Positions 7,590-16,590 of a stretch of 64,000 bases of DNA are shown here, in pieces. Under the pieces are notes generated by a model. The model had not been told where the DNA came from. It searched no databases and saw nothing but the letters and a program-made list of their open reading frames with translations. Both the position numbers and the translations under genes were made by a program. The stretch covers positions 2,976,001 to 3,040,000 of the forward strand of contig NZ_CP119758.1 of NCBI RefSeq assembly GCF_029323795.1, written 5' to 3'. Each line of letters opens with the position of its first letter. Position 1 is the stretch's first letter. This stretch comes from Zobellia alginiliquefaciens. Lineage in GTDB: Bacteria > Bacteroidota > Bacteroidia > Flavobacteriales > Flavobacteriaceae.

Positions 7590-9905
7590 TTAAAATACGG
7601 TAAACAGGCGGTCAAGAATCGTAACGGTCTGCTTTGCTGCAATTTCGGGTGCTAATGAAGTATCCGAAATACCCGAAACTACTTTTGATATGTTATGGTC
7701 TACGGCTCCTGTGTTTGTCCAGGTGCTCATTGGTGCACTGGTGAGGTAGGCCGAAAAATTATGGTGCCCTGATCCCGGACGTTCACCAATGATATGCACA
7801 ATGCCCTTATTTTCTGAAGTGTTGCGTTGTCCGAATAATATTTCTCCGCAGGCATATCCCGCACGTACCCTACCATGTTTGATGACGATATTCTTTGAGC
7901 TTACGGAATAGCCTTTGTTATTTAAGATGGTTTTTAAATGGGTAATGTAAGGCAATAGGTGACCATCATCCATTAAGGCTCTAGGGTTTAATCCATCAGA
8001 AACTATAAATTGAATGTCTGGAATATTTTCAGCCCAGGAATTACGTAAGTTTTCTAAACTTTTAACCGCTTTTTGCCCTAAGTGTTCTCCTGATTCAGGA
8101 TGGTAAACATAGTCTTTGCGATCTGTGGAGTTTGTTGTAATTGAAATTGCTTGAGGTACGGTTAAGATAAATTCTGGAGTAATTTCTGTCCATAAGCTAA
8201 CCTTGGCATCTTCATAAAGCAATTTTACTTCTCTTTCCAGTTGCGGATCAAGATTCCAGATATTTTCTCCATACCCTTCCGCCAATGGAACGCCACGTTC
8301 CTTTATCTGTGCGATTATATTTCTTCCTTCCTCGTAAATATCGGCTATGTCCCTATTGTCCTTTTTGGCTTTGCAGAATTTATAATATACCCACAGCGGG
8401 TCTCCAAAATGTTCTGTAGGTTTACCGCTCTGGTCTATGATTTCAATATGCTTGAAAAAATCCCACATAGCATCGTTAATTTTGTATCCGAACTGTTCTC
8501 GTATGCGCACGTGGTCGCTAAAAGAAGTGGTAAGGTAGCTTAGCATAGGGTCGTTCTTTGTAGGTAAAGCCATTAAATAAGCCGGATTGGCGGGCATTAT
8601 TTCAGAAATGCACCAATCTAAATCTTCAAGGCTAACATCCATATGAAGGGTAGAGCAGATGTCTAAACCAATAGTTAGTCCGTGTAGTTTGCCCATAACC
8701 GTATCTTCCAGACAACACCGAACGAGCTGTTCTTTGGTCTTAAATACCTCTGGCCCTATAAAACCCGCCACATCGTTAACATGGAACCATGGTGCTTTCT
8801 CATTTGGCTTTCCATGTTTGGCTTTCAGTTGTAGAGCTCTGATAAAGCCATATTTGCGTGCTTCGTGTAAAACCATATCAAAACCTTCTCCATGGCCATT
8901 GGTGAAGTCCGCTCCTTGCCCAGTTTCGGCATAGAGTCCATACTGTGCTGTTCTGTTGGCAACATGCTTTTGCATTTTCTCAATGCTGACATCAAAAGTG
9001 GTATTGGCATTTACGGTACCGGCTAGACTTTGAAACCAAATGCCAGTAGTACCAGGTTGAATTTTTTCTACTTCTGCTTGAACATCAATATGGGAGAGTA
9101 CGCAATTGGGCATTGTTTTTTCCAGTCCAAAAACCGTTAAAACATCAAATAAAGTCTGCTCTATTTTTGCAACGGATTCTATTTCGCTAGATACCGGGTT
9201 GGTGCCCAGTACCAAATCTCCCACACCATAGGACCATGCATCGAATACCTGCCATAAAATATCTTGTTCATTATCCGTAGGTGAATTTGGTTGAACCCTT
9301 GCGCTCAAATAACCTTTGCTCCCAATTTTGCTGTTCGGTAATGGGTTAAACACTTTTTCGCCTACCTGTATTAATTCGTCATTACTCATCAGTTTTACCA
9401 AGCAACCAATTATATCGCTAGTGAGTGAGGGCATGATTTTCTTGATGGCATCTTCGGGCTGGTCCAAAACGTAAGTTTTTAGTTTTCCAATGGTCCAATT
9501 TTCTATTGTTCTATCGGTCTGGGTAGAAGAGCTGATCAGTTTGGCTATTTCGTCTATATAAATAGATTTTTCGTTTAAATCTTTAATTCTGGTATTACTC
9601 AACAAGGTACGTGCTCTTTCTCTTGAAACGGAGCCTGCAGCCGCTAGGCCCAAACTTAGGTCGCCTTCTTTAAAATCATTGGCAGCACCCAGTATTTGAC
9701 GATAAAGTGTTAGGTCTAGTTTTCCCTTTAGACGTTTGATGTAAGCGAAAATAGACTCTCCTTTTTTTAATTCTGAAAGGGTAATACCTTCTGTAGGTGG
9801 CGGAATAGAGGCTTGAGCGGTAAGACTGGTTTGATTAAATAGTACGGATGAGATTCCTAGAAGTCCCATTCTGGTTAAGAATTGTTTTCTGTTTATACGG
9901 CCCAT
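7590..9905 (-). CDS. eutBC: Fused ethanolamine ammonia-lyase EutB-EutC with export-like N-terminus
   Basis: 771 residues. Residues ~95-500 match the large subunit EutB, with RVQPNSPTDN, the GIWFQSLAGT region, YAETGQGADFTNGHGEG and WFHVNDVAGFIGPEVF. Residues ~575-771 match the small subunit EutC: FIVSDGLNPRAL, KHGRVRAGYACGEIL and GERPGSGHHN. The enzyme splits ethanolamine into acetaldehyde and ammonia with adenosylcobalamin. Usually EutB and EutC are separate; here they are one chain. The N-terminus has R6-K7 followed by FL, a hydrophobic stretch and an AQA-type cleavage site near residue 32, like a Tat or Sec signal. No eutA reactivase, shell or aldehyde-processing gene is nearby. The gene stands alone on the minus strand. 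Confidence 0.9.
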   Translation of the reverse strand: MGRINRKQFLTRMGLLGISSVLFNQTSLTAQASIPPPTEGITLSELKKGESIFAYIKRLKGKLDLTLYRQILGAANDFKEGDLSLGLAAAGSVSRERARTLLSNTRIKDLNEKSIYIDEIAKLISSSTQTDRTIENWTIGKLKTYVLDQPEDAIKKIMPSLTSDIIGCLVKLMSNDELIQVGEKVFNPLPNSKIGSKGYLSARVQPNSPTDNEQDILWQVFDAWSYGVGDLVLGTNPVSSEIESVAKIEQTLFDVLTVFGLEKTMPNCVLSHIDVQAEVEKIQPGTTGIWFQSLAGTVNANTTFDVSIEKMQKHVANRTAQYGLYAETGQGADFTNGHGEGFDMVLHEARKYGFIRALQLKAKHGKPNEKAPWFHVNDVAGFIGPEVFKTKEQLVRCCLEDTVMGKLHGLTIGLDICSTLHMDVSLEDLDWCISEIMPANPAYLMALPTKNDPMLSYLTTSFSDHVRIREQFGYKINDAMWDFFKHIEIIDQSGKPTEHFGDPLWVYYKFCKAKKDNRDIADIYEEGRNIIAQIKERGVPLAEGYGENIWNLDPQLEREVKLLYEDAKVSLWTEITPEFILTVPQAISITTNSTDRKDYVYHPESGEHLGQKAVKSLENLRNSWAENIPDIQFIVSDGLNPRALMDDGHLLPYITHLKTILNNKGYSVSSKNIVIKHGRVRAGYACGEILFGQRNTSENKGIVHIIGERPGSGHHNFSAYLTSAPMSTWTNTGAVDHNISKVVSGISDTSLAPEIAAKQTVTILDRLFTVF

Positions 9906-10006
9906 ATCTCAATTTTTATCTTTCAATCACTTCGTTGGTATACTGTAAGTTATAAATTTTTGATGAAGCCTTTCATTCGCTTAACCATTTATTAATGAAG
10001 TTCCCT

Positions 10007-10014
10007 TATTTTTG
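10007..10014 (+). promoter_or_regulatory. Promoter -7 box for the SprT-like gene
   Basis: TATTTTTG is a perfect -7 match. It ends only 6 bases before the GTG start at 10021, so the predicted transcription start falls at or next to the start codon and the mRNA may be leaderless. The -33 element is weak. Confidence 0.55.
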
Positions 10015-10020
10015 TAAGCA

Positions 10021-10623
10021 GTGAATAGTGTATTGCAAAAATATCTTCCCGAAAGGGCTGTAGAATCATGTTTGGAGTTGATTCAAAAAACGGGTGTCCA
10101 CTTGAAAATCGTAAATGAACGCGTAACACGTCATGGCGATTATAGAAGGATGTCTAACGGTAAGCATCAAATAACGGTTAATTCAAACCTAAATAAATAC
10201 AGATTTCTAATTACACTCATTCATGAAATTGCCCACTTGGTAGCTTTTGAAAAGTACGGTAGGAGTATAAAGCCCCATGGTAAGGAATGGAAGCGTATTT
10301 TTCAGTATTTGATGTTGCCATTTATTCGTCCTGAAATATTTCCAACTGAATTATTACCGCTATTAGCTAATCATTTTAAGAATCCAAAGGCCAGTAGTAG
10401 CACGGATGCTAGGCTTTCCATAGCTTTGAAGCATTTTGATGAACAGCAAACCAATAGAACTTACGTGTTTGAAGTGCCTTTAGGTAGTATTTTTCGTATA
10501 TATAATGGTAAATTGTATAAAAAAGGAAATAGAAGAGTAAAGCGATATGAATGTGTAGAAGTCGCTACAGGACGAACGTATCTTTTTCAGCCAAATGCAG
10601 AGGTTGAATTGGTTTTTGAGTGA
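10021..10623 (+). CDS. SprT-like metal-dependent protein
   Basis: 200 residues with an HEIAH zinc motif (His68, Glu69, His72) followed by the KPHGKEWKRIF segment typical of SprT/Spartan-like domains. Eukaryotic Spartan cleaves DNA-protein crosslinks, while bacterial SprT-like proteins are mostly uncharacterised. I found no clear C-terminal zinc ribbon of four Cys; the tail after residue 140 is basic (KKGNRRVKRYE). The start is GTG at 10021: the next in-frame Met is residue 44 and would cut off the domain start, and a -7 box sits just upstream. It is followed 83 bp later by manC. Confidence 0.75.
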   Translation: MNSVLQKYLPERAVESCLELIQKTGVHLKIVNERVTRHGDYRRMSNGKHQITVNSNLNKYRFLITLIHEIAHLVAFEKYGRSIKPHGKEWKRIFQYLMLPFIRPEIFPTELLPLLANHFKNPKASSSTDARLSIALKHFDEQQTNRTYVFEVPLGSIFRIYNGKLYKKGNRRVKRYECVEVATGRTYLFQPNAEVELVFE

Positions 10624-10706
10624 TATTTGTAGGAAACAAAGAATAACTAACTATTTAATTAAGAAGGCGAAGGTCGTTTGACTTCCGTTACTATAGCAAT
10701 CAAAAG

Positions 10707-11789
10707 ATGAAAAACAAAAATTACTACGCAGTTTTAATGGCCGGTGGAGTCGGTTCTAGATTTTGGCCAATTAGTACATCATCTTATCCAAAACAATTTC
10801 ATGATATGTTGGGTACAGGCGATACATTAATTCAAAAAACCTTCAAGCGCCTGAATAAATTTGTACCCACAGAGAATATTCTCATTTTGACCAACGAGCG
10901 TTATAACGATTTGGTGCTGGAACAGCTGCCTTTGGTGAAACAAGATCAGGTAGTGTTGGAGCCTGCCATGCGAAACACGGCACCGTGTATTTTATATGCA
11001 GCATTGAAGATTCAAAAAATGAACGAAAATGGTGTAATGATCGTGGCGCCTAGTGATCATTGGATTGAAGATGAGGAAGCATTTGCAAAAGATGTAACAG
11101 CTTGTTTTGATAAGTGTGAAAAAGAAGATGTGCTTTGTACATTAGGTATCAAGCCTTCTTTCCCGAATACGGGCTTTGGTTATATAGAATTTGAGAAAGA
11201 GAGTACAGAGGAAATTAAGAAGGTAAATCAGTTTCGTGAGAAACCGGATTATGAGACCGCTAAAGAGTTTTTGGCGCAGGGCAACTTCCTATGGAACGCC
11301 GGAATATTTATGTGGAGCGTGAAAACTATTGTAAGTGCGTTCAAAAACTATCAACCTGAACAATATTCACTTTTTGAATCTGGTATGTCTTCTTACAATA
11401 CTGGAGAAGAAAAAGAGTTTATAAAAGAGAACTATCCAAAAGCGGAAAACATTTCTATAGATTACGCTATTTTGGAAAATTCGAAAGCCATATTTGTGCT
11501 TCCGGCGACTTTTGATTGGAACGATTTGGGTACTTGGGGGTCATTGTATGATAAGTTGGATAAGGATGAGGACAATAATGCTGTTGTAAACAGTAAGTCT
11601 TTAACAACTGATGCTTCGGGAAATATGATTAGGTCTCCCAAAGATAAAATAGTTGTAGTAGATGGCCTTAATGACTATATCATCGTAGACAAAAAAGAAG
11701 TACTTTTAATATATCCGAAATCAAAAGAACAAGATATCAAAAAGGTATTAGGTGCTGTTAAGGATAAATACGGAGATGAGTATGCCTAA
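10707..11789 (+). CDS. manC: Mannose-1-phosphate guanylyltransferase
   Basis: 360 residues. It makes GDP-mannose from mannose-1-phosphate and GTP, a precursor of surface polysaccharides and glycoprotein glycans. The nucleotidyltransferase signature MAGGVGSRFWPIS and PKQF near the N-terminus, APSDHWI, NTGFGYIE, FREKPD, GNFLWNAGIFMW and FDWNDLGTWGSLY are all intact. It lacks the C-terminal phosphomannose isomerase domain of the ~470-residue bifunctional enzymes, so it is the monofunctional form. The DUF389 gene follows after 9 bp, so the two are likely one transcript. Confidence 0.92.
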   Translation: MKNKNYYAVLMAGGVGSRFWPISTSSYPKQFHDMLGTGDTLIQKTFKRLNKFVPTENILILTNERYNDLVLEQLPLVKQDQVVLEPAMRNTAPCILYAALKIQKMNENGVMIVAPSDHWIEDEEAFAKDVTACFDKCEKEDVLCTLGIKPSFPNTGFGYIEFEKESTEEIKKVNQFREKPDYETAKEFLAQGNFLWNAGIFMWSVKTIVSAFKNYQPEQYSLFESGMSSYNTGEEKEFIKENYPKAENISIDYAILENSKAIFVLPATFDWNDLGTWGSLYDKLDKDEDNNAVVNSKSLTTDASGNMIRSPKDKIVVVDGLNDYIIVDKKEVLLIYPKSKEQDIKKVLGAVKDKYGDEYA

Positions 11790-11798
11790 CAATAATAT

Positions 11799-13280
11799 AT
11801 GAGCGATAAACTGAACCAAGATAATATTACGCCTACTGAAGAGCCAAAGGAAAGTCAAGAAGCGGTAAAAAAAGATGCAAAAGGACTTTTGGAAAGTTTG
11901 CGAAGATTTTTGCGCGAACTATTGGATATTCGTGAGAATACGGATCAGGAAGCTACAAAGGAGGCTATTATTGCCGATATTCCTTTTAAGGGGCACACAT
12001 CTTGGATTCTGATCTGTTCAATTTTTATTGCATCTATTGGGTTAAACGCAAACTCCACTGCAGTGGTCATTGGAGCGATGTTAATTTCGCCACTAATGGG
12101 ACCTATTCTTGGTCTGGGAATGTCTTTGGCGATCAATGATATTGATACCTTGAGACGGTCGCTAAAGAATTTTGGGGTTATGGTGGTGCTTAGTGTATTG
12201 ACCGCTTACCTTTTCTTTGAGTTCTTCCCCATTCAAGATGAGTCATCAGAACTTTTAGCGCGTACCGCACCGGATATTCGTGATGTTCTTATCGCATTTT
12301 TTGGTGGTCTTGCCCTGGTAATCGCGCGAGCAAAGAAAGGGACCATAGCTAGTGTTATTTTTGGTGTAGCTATTGCCACGGCTTTGATGCCTCCGCTATG
12401 TACAGTTGGCTTTGGTTTGGCCATTGGTAACCCAGGTTATGCACTTGGAGCTATGTATTTGTTTATTATAAACACTATTTTCATAGCCCTTGCTACATTT
12501 TTGACCATAAAACTATTGAAGTTTCCAATGGTTCGTTATGTGAATTCCGCCAAAAGAAGGCGTATTGCACGTATTGCTTCGGTGGTTGCTTTATTGGTAA
12601 TGATTCCTGCAGGATACACGTTCTATAAAGTTTTTCAGGAGTCCATGTTTAAAAAACAGGCTATAGAATTTGTGAGTGCTACCATCGGTAAATATCAGTT
12701 TACAAGTGGAGGTAGATATCTTGACAATTTTACGACCATTGAATATAACGAAGGAAAGAATCCTGTAATTGAGCTTGTTAGTATGGGCAATGAAGTCATT
12801 CCGGCAAATATCATTGCTTCGTGGAACACCATGCTGAAAGAAGATGAAGATTATAAACGGTTAAGTAATGCCGAGTTACATGTGATACAAGGAGCGCAAA
12901 ATGAGCAAGGGGACCAGTTGAAATATATTAACGAACTATACGAGTCTCAGAAAAATCAATTATCGAGTAAAGCTGAAAAAATTGCTTTTTTAGAGGCTGA
13001 GGTTACCCGTCTTCAGAGAGATGCCTCCAGACAGAAACAAATACCTTTTCAAGATATAAGTGCGGAGGCAAAAGCTAATTACGAAAATCTGGTTTCTCTT
13101 CAATATGATAATGCGGTAATCACCGATTTTAATAAAATAGATACACTATCAATTTTTGAAGTAAAGTGGAAAGAAGGTATAAAGCAAAGTAAAATTCTTG
13201 CTGAAAACAAAAGGGTTCATGAGTGGCTAAAAGTACGGTTAAAAGACACTACCATTCAGTTAAGGGGCTCTTCTAAATAG
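11799..13280 (+). CDS. DUF389 integral membrane protein
   Basis: 493 residues. A charged N-terminal ~55 residues is followed by the DUF389 membrane core (about residues 65-280). The core has several helices and the conserved motifs INANSTAVVIGAMLISPLMGPI-like (here GLNANSTAVVIGAMLISPLM), a central ALMPPLCTVGFGLA and PLCTVG. The C-terminal ~200 residues are soluble and include a coiled coil (about 385-410, QKNQLSSKAEKIAFLEAEV). The function of DUF389 proteins is not established; a transporter or membrane scaffold role is inferred. It is probably co-transcribed with manC, which may be incidental. Confidence 0.82.
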   Translation: MSDKLNQDNITPTEEPKESQEAVKKDAKGLLESLRRFLRELLDIRENTDQEATKEAIIADIPFKGHTSWILICSIFIASIGLNANSTAVVIGAMLISPLMGPILGLGMSLAINDIDTLRRSLKNFGVMVVLSVLTAYLFFEFFPIQDESSELLARTAPDIRDVLIAFFGGLALVIARAKKGTIASVIFGVAIATALMPPLCTVGFGLAIGNPGYALGAMYLFIINTIFIALATFLTIKLLKFPMVRYVNSAKRRRIARIASVVALLVMIPAGYTFYKVFQESMFKKQAIEFVSATIGKYQFTSGGRYLDNFTTIEYNEGKNPVIELVSMGNEVIPANIIASWNTMLKEDEDYKRLSNAELHVIQGAQNEQGDQLKYINELYESQKNQLSSKAEKIAFLEAEVTRLQRDASRQKQIPFQDISAEAKANYENLVSLQYDNAVITDFNKIDTLSIFEVKWKEGIKQSKILAENKRVHEWLKVRLKDTTIQLRGSSK

Positions 13281-13298
13281 AGTTATAAGGGGCCGTGT

Positions 13299-14066
13299 TT
13301 AATTTCGCTCCTCAATATACATTTGCCGCACTTTTTTAAAGAGGTTAGATGAGTATACAAAATCGGTAACGGTCTCGTTATCGGTTTTAAATATTTCTTT
13401 ATTACTTCCTTCCCAAGCTTTTAATCCATCTTTTAGGAAAAGAATTTTTTCCCCTATTTCCATCACAGAGTTCATGTCATGTGTATTGATAATAGTGGTT
13501 ATATCATATTCTTCCGTAATCTCTTTAATAAGGTTGTCTATTACAATAGCTGTTTTAGGGTCAAGGCCGGAATTGGGTTCATCACAAAATAGATATTTTG
13601 GATTCATAACAATAGCGCGGGCAATAGCAACCCGCTTTTGCATTCCTCCAGAAATTTCGGAAGGGAATTTGTGATGTGCGTCCACGAGGTTAACACGTTT
13701 TAGTACAAAATCTGTCCTGTCTTGAATTTCGGATTTGGATTGCTTAGTAAACATCTCTAAGGGAAATTTTACATTACCCTCCACGGTCATGGAGTCGAAT
13801 AAGGCGCTTCCTTGGAAAACCATACCCATTTCTTGGCGCAAGTCTCTTTTCTGCTCGTTACTAAGGTCTGCATAAACTTGTCCATCATAGCTAATTGTTC
13901 CTTCTTCAGGGGTAAAAAGCCCTAACAAGCATTTTAAGAAAACCGTTTTACCGGATCCACTTTGTCCAATAATAAGGTTAGTTTTTCCTTTATGAAAACT
14001 GGTTGTAATTCCTTTAAGGATATGGGCTTCGTCAAAAGACTTATGTATGTCGTTTACTTCTATCAT
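13299..14066 (-). CDS. mlaF: ABC transporter ATPase, MlaF-type
   Basis: 255 residues from the start at 14066 (MIEVNDIHKSF). Walker A is GQSGSGKT, the signature is ISGGMQKRVAIARAI and Walker B is YLFCDEPNSGLDP. SGGMQKR with Gly-Met is typical of the MlaF/Mkl group, which powers phospholipid or lipid transport across the envelope with an MlaE permease and MCE-domain proteins. Its start overlaps the permease stop (ATGA), so translation is coupled. A longer reading frame extends to 14126, but those 20 residues overlap the permease and are not family-like. No MCE (MlaD) gene is adjacent. Confidence 0.87.
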   Translation of the reverse strand: MIEVNDIHKSFDEAHILKGITTSFHKGKTNLIIGQSGSGKTVFLKCLLGLFTPEEGTISYDGQVYADLSNEQKRDLRQEMGMVFQGSALFDSMTVEGNVKFPLEMFTKQSKSEIQDRTDFVLKRVNLVDAHHKFPSEISGGMQKRVAIARAIVMNPKYLFCDEPNSGLDPKTAIVIDNLIKEITEEYDITTIINTHDMNSVMEIGEKILFLKDGLKAWEGSNKEIFKTDNETVTDFVYSSNLFKKVRQMYIEERN

Positions 14067-14803
14067 TGGCCTAATAAGAGTTGGGTGAGTATATAGTTTG
14101 CAACAATAATAACCACACTTGTCCATACAAATGAGGTAGTACTGGCTTTACCTACCTCTAGCGCACCTCCGGTCATGTAGAAGCCATGGTAGGAAGGTAC
14201 TGTGGCCAAAACAAAAGCAAAGACCAAAGTTTTAAGAAAAGCATAGGTTATGTGAAAGGGTATAAAATCTAATTGCACCCCTTCTATAAAATCTGCGCTG
14301 GTGCTAAATCCACCAAAAACAGCTGCCATCCACCCGCCAAAAATACCAACATACATGGCAATTGAAATAATGAAAGGGTACAGGCATAATGCAACGATTT
14401 TAGGGAAAACCAGATAGTTGAGTGCATTCACGCCCATAACTTCTAATGCATCTATTTGCTCGGTAACACGCATGGATCCAATACTGGATGTAATATAGGA
14501 ACCTACCTTCCCTGCCATGATAATAGAGCAGAAAGTAGGTGCGAATTCTAGAATAATGGACTGTCTTGTGGCAAAACCTACTAAACTTTTGGGAATAAGT
14601 TCGCTAGTTATATTCAACGCTGTCTGTATGGCAACAACAGCGCCCATGAAAAAAGCAATGAAAATTAAGATGCCCAAGGAGCCGAAGATAAGTTCATCTA
14701 CTTCTTTCAAAATCAGCGACTTCATAATGCGCCATTTTGTAGGTTTCTTAAAGACCTCTTTTATCATAATGGCATATCTGCCAATCGATGTTAGGTAGTT
14801 CAT
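14063..14803 (-). CDS. mlaE: ABC transporter permease, MlaE family
   Basis: 246 residues from the ATG at 14803. It has five or six hydrophobic segments and the MlaE core EFAPTFCSIIMAGKVGSYITSSIGSMRVTEQIDALEVMG-type region (FAPTFCSIIMAGKVG, MRVTEQIDALEVMG), which contacts the ATPase. It forms the inner-membrane channel of a lipid transport system. The upstream in-frame TTG at 14839 is rejected because the predicted -7 box (14828-14835) would lie inside that longer reading frame. The gene is first in a two-gene operon with the ATPase. Confidence 0.87.
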   Translation of the reverse strand: MNYLTSIGRYAIMIKEVFKKPTKWRIMKSLILKEVDELIFGSLGILIFIAFFMGAVVAIQTALNITSELIPKSLVGFATRQSIILEFAPTFCSIIMAGKVGSYITSSIGSMRVTEQIDALEVMGVNALNYLVFPKIVALCLYPFIISIAMYVGIFGGWMAAVFGGFSTSADFIEGVQLDFIPFHITYAFLKTLVFAFVLATVPSYHGFYMTGGALEVGKASTTSFVWTSVVIIVANYILTQLLLGQ

Positions 14804-14827
14804 GTGATGAAAATAGGTATATCCTAA

Positions 14828-14835
14828 CAAAAATA
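14828..14835 (-). promoter_or_regulatory. Promoter -7 box for mlaE-mlaF
   Basis: On the minus strand this reads TATTTTTG, a perfect TAnnTTTG match, 24 bp before the chosen ATG at 14803. Confidence 0.55.
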
Positions 14836-14888
14836 ACAATAAACGATTTCATTTAACCTGCATTTAAAGTTTAAAAGGGGAATTTATT

Positions 14889-14896
14889 TACTTTTG
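14889..14896 (+). promoter_or_regulatory. Promoter -7 box for the PafA-like phosphatase
   Basis: TACTTTTG is a perfect -7 match, 19 bp before the ATG at 14916, giving a short leader. No good -33 box was seen. Confidence 0.55.
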
Positions 14897-14915
14897 CTAC
14901 CTCAATAAATCTACT

Positions 14916-16577
14916 ATGCACAAGAATTTTTTTATCTTATTTTTTACCTTTTTTGCAATTGCTTTTTTACCATCGAATTCATTTGGCCAACGAAAAGCTA
15001 AAGAACAAACTAAAACCCAATTAAAAACTGAGCCTAAATTGGTAGTGGGTATAGTTGTAGATCAAATGAGGTATGATTACCTCACTCGGTTTTGGAACCA
15101 TTATGGTGATGGCGGGTTTAAACGCTTGGTAAATGAAGGGTTCAATTGTAAAAACAATCATTTTAACTACGCACCTACCAGTACAGGGCCTGGTCATGCA
15201 TCGGTTTATACTGGAACAACACCGGCGGTACATGGAATAATAGGTAACAATTGGTATGATAAAACAGCAGAAGAAGATGTGTACTGCGCCGGGGATTCTG
15301 CATATAACTCAGTTGGTACCACTTCGGAAGCAGGGCAAATGTCGCCCCATAGAATGACGGTTACCACTATAACAGATGAGCTTAGGCTACATACCCAAAT
15401 GCGTGGTAAAACAATTGCGGTAGCTTTAAAAGATAGAGGAGCCGTACTTCCTGGTGGGCATACGGCAAATGCAGCCTATTGGTTTAGCCATGGTGCATGG
15501 GTAACCAGTTCTTTTTATATGGATAAATTACCTAGTTGGGTCGAAAAATTTAATTCGGAGAAATCCTTTGATACCTATAAAAAACCTTGGAAAACCTTAA
15601 AGAATAGTAATGATTATGTTGAAAGTGGGCTAGACTACAATACCTACGAAGGTTTGTTTAAAGGAGAGAAGTCTCCGGTTTTTCCTCATGACCTTCCAAA
15701 ACTTTGGGATGAGAACGGAAAATATGAGATGTTAAAAGCAACTCCTTTTGGTAACTCTATGACTGCGGATTTTGCTATAGCCGCATTAGAGGCAGAGCAG
15801 TTAGGAGCAGATGCTATAACGGATTTCTTGGCAGTTAGTTTTTCAAGTACGGATTATGTAGGGCATAAGTTTGGCGTTAACTCAAAAGAAGTTCAAGATA
15901 CGTATATGCGGTTGGATGAAGATTTAGAGCGCCTTTTTAAAGAACTGGATCGTAAAGTTGGCAAAGGGGAATATACCGTGTTTTTAACGGCAGACCACGC
16001 AGCAATTGATGTGCCAGCGTACCTTAAAGATCAAAGAATACCTGCGGATTATGTAGGTTGGGATGCCATGAAAGCCGATTTCTCTCAATTCTTAGAGTTT
16101 AATTATGGTACCACGGACATTGTTAAGGATTTTTCAAATGAGCAATATTTCTTGGACCACAAAATTATAGAAAATTTAGATTTAAGTGTTCAGGAGGTAC
16201 AAGAGACCATTGCCAAAGAGGTCTTGACTTATAAAGGAATTGATAGGGTGTATACGGCGTACCAAATGTGGCAGAATAATTATACCCACGGTATTCCATA
16301 CATTCTTCAAAATGGATATAATCAAAAACGTTCAGGAGATGTATTGGTAGTATTGTCTCCAGGAACGATTTCATACCCTGAAACAGGTTCCACACATGGT
16401 TCTCCACAGATATATGATACCCATGTGCCTTTACTTTTTTATGGTGCCGGAATAAAGCAGGGCAGTACAGTAGAAAAAACTGAAATTGACGATATTGCAC
16501 CTACCGTGGCATCTTTGCTGGGTATCGCTTTTCCAAGTGGGGCAACAGGAAGCCCTATAGCAAAAGTTTTGGAGTAA
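14916..16577 (+). CDS. pafA: PafA-like alkaline phosphatase, exported
   Basis: 553 residues with a signal peptide of about 24 residues (hydrophobic FFILFFTFFAIAFLP, then NSFGQ). The alkaline-phosphatase superfamily metal site is visible: VVDQMRYDY (Asp), PTSTGPGHAS with the nucleophile Thr, SSTDYVGHKFG (Asp, His), TADHAA (Asp, His) and STHGSP (His). PafA is the calcium-stimulated periplasmic phosphomonoesterase common in Bacteroidota; phosphodiesterase relatives share the fold. It probably scavenges phosphate from organic esters. The gene is 13 bp upstream of murI, so it shares a transcript, but I saw no Pho-type box in the short leader. Confidence 0.85.
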   Translation: MHKNFFILFFTFFAIAFLPSNSFGQRKAKEQTKTQLKTEPKLVVGIVVDQMRYDYLTRFWNHYGDGGFKRLVNEGFNCKNNHFNYAPTSTGPGHASVYTGTTPAVHGIIGNNWYDKTAEEDVYCAGDSAYNSVGTTSEAGQMSPHRMTVTTITDELRLHTQMRGKTIAVALKDRGAVLPGGHTANAAYWFSHGAWVTSSFYMDKLPSWVEKFNSEKSFDTYKKPWKTLKNSNDYVESGLDYNTYEGLFKGEKSPVFPHDLPKLWDENGKYEMLKATPFGNSMTADFAIAALEAEQLGADAITDFLAVSFSSTDYVGHKFGVNSKEVQDTYMRLDEDLERLFKELDRKVGKGEYTVFLTADHAAIDVPAYLKDQRIPADYVGWDAMKADFSQFLEFNYGTTDIVKDFSNEQYFLDHKIIENLDLSVQEVQETIAKEVLTYKGIDRVYTAYQMWQNNYTHGIPYILQNGYNQKRSGDVLVVLSPGTISYPETGSTHGSPQIYDTHVPLLFYGAGIKQGSTVEKTEIDDIAPTVASLLGIAFPSGATGSPIAKVLE

Positions 16578-16590
16578 TTAAAGGGAGAAT

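Noticed and set aside
8241-8934. Open frames of 91-100 codons opposite eutBC
   Set aside because: Antisense shadows of a well-supported gene; no start signal or recognisable motif.
14804-14839. Upstream TTG start for mlaE adding 12 residues
   Set aside because: The perfect -7 box at 14828-14835 would be inside the gene, and the added residues are not family-like.
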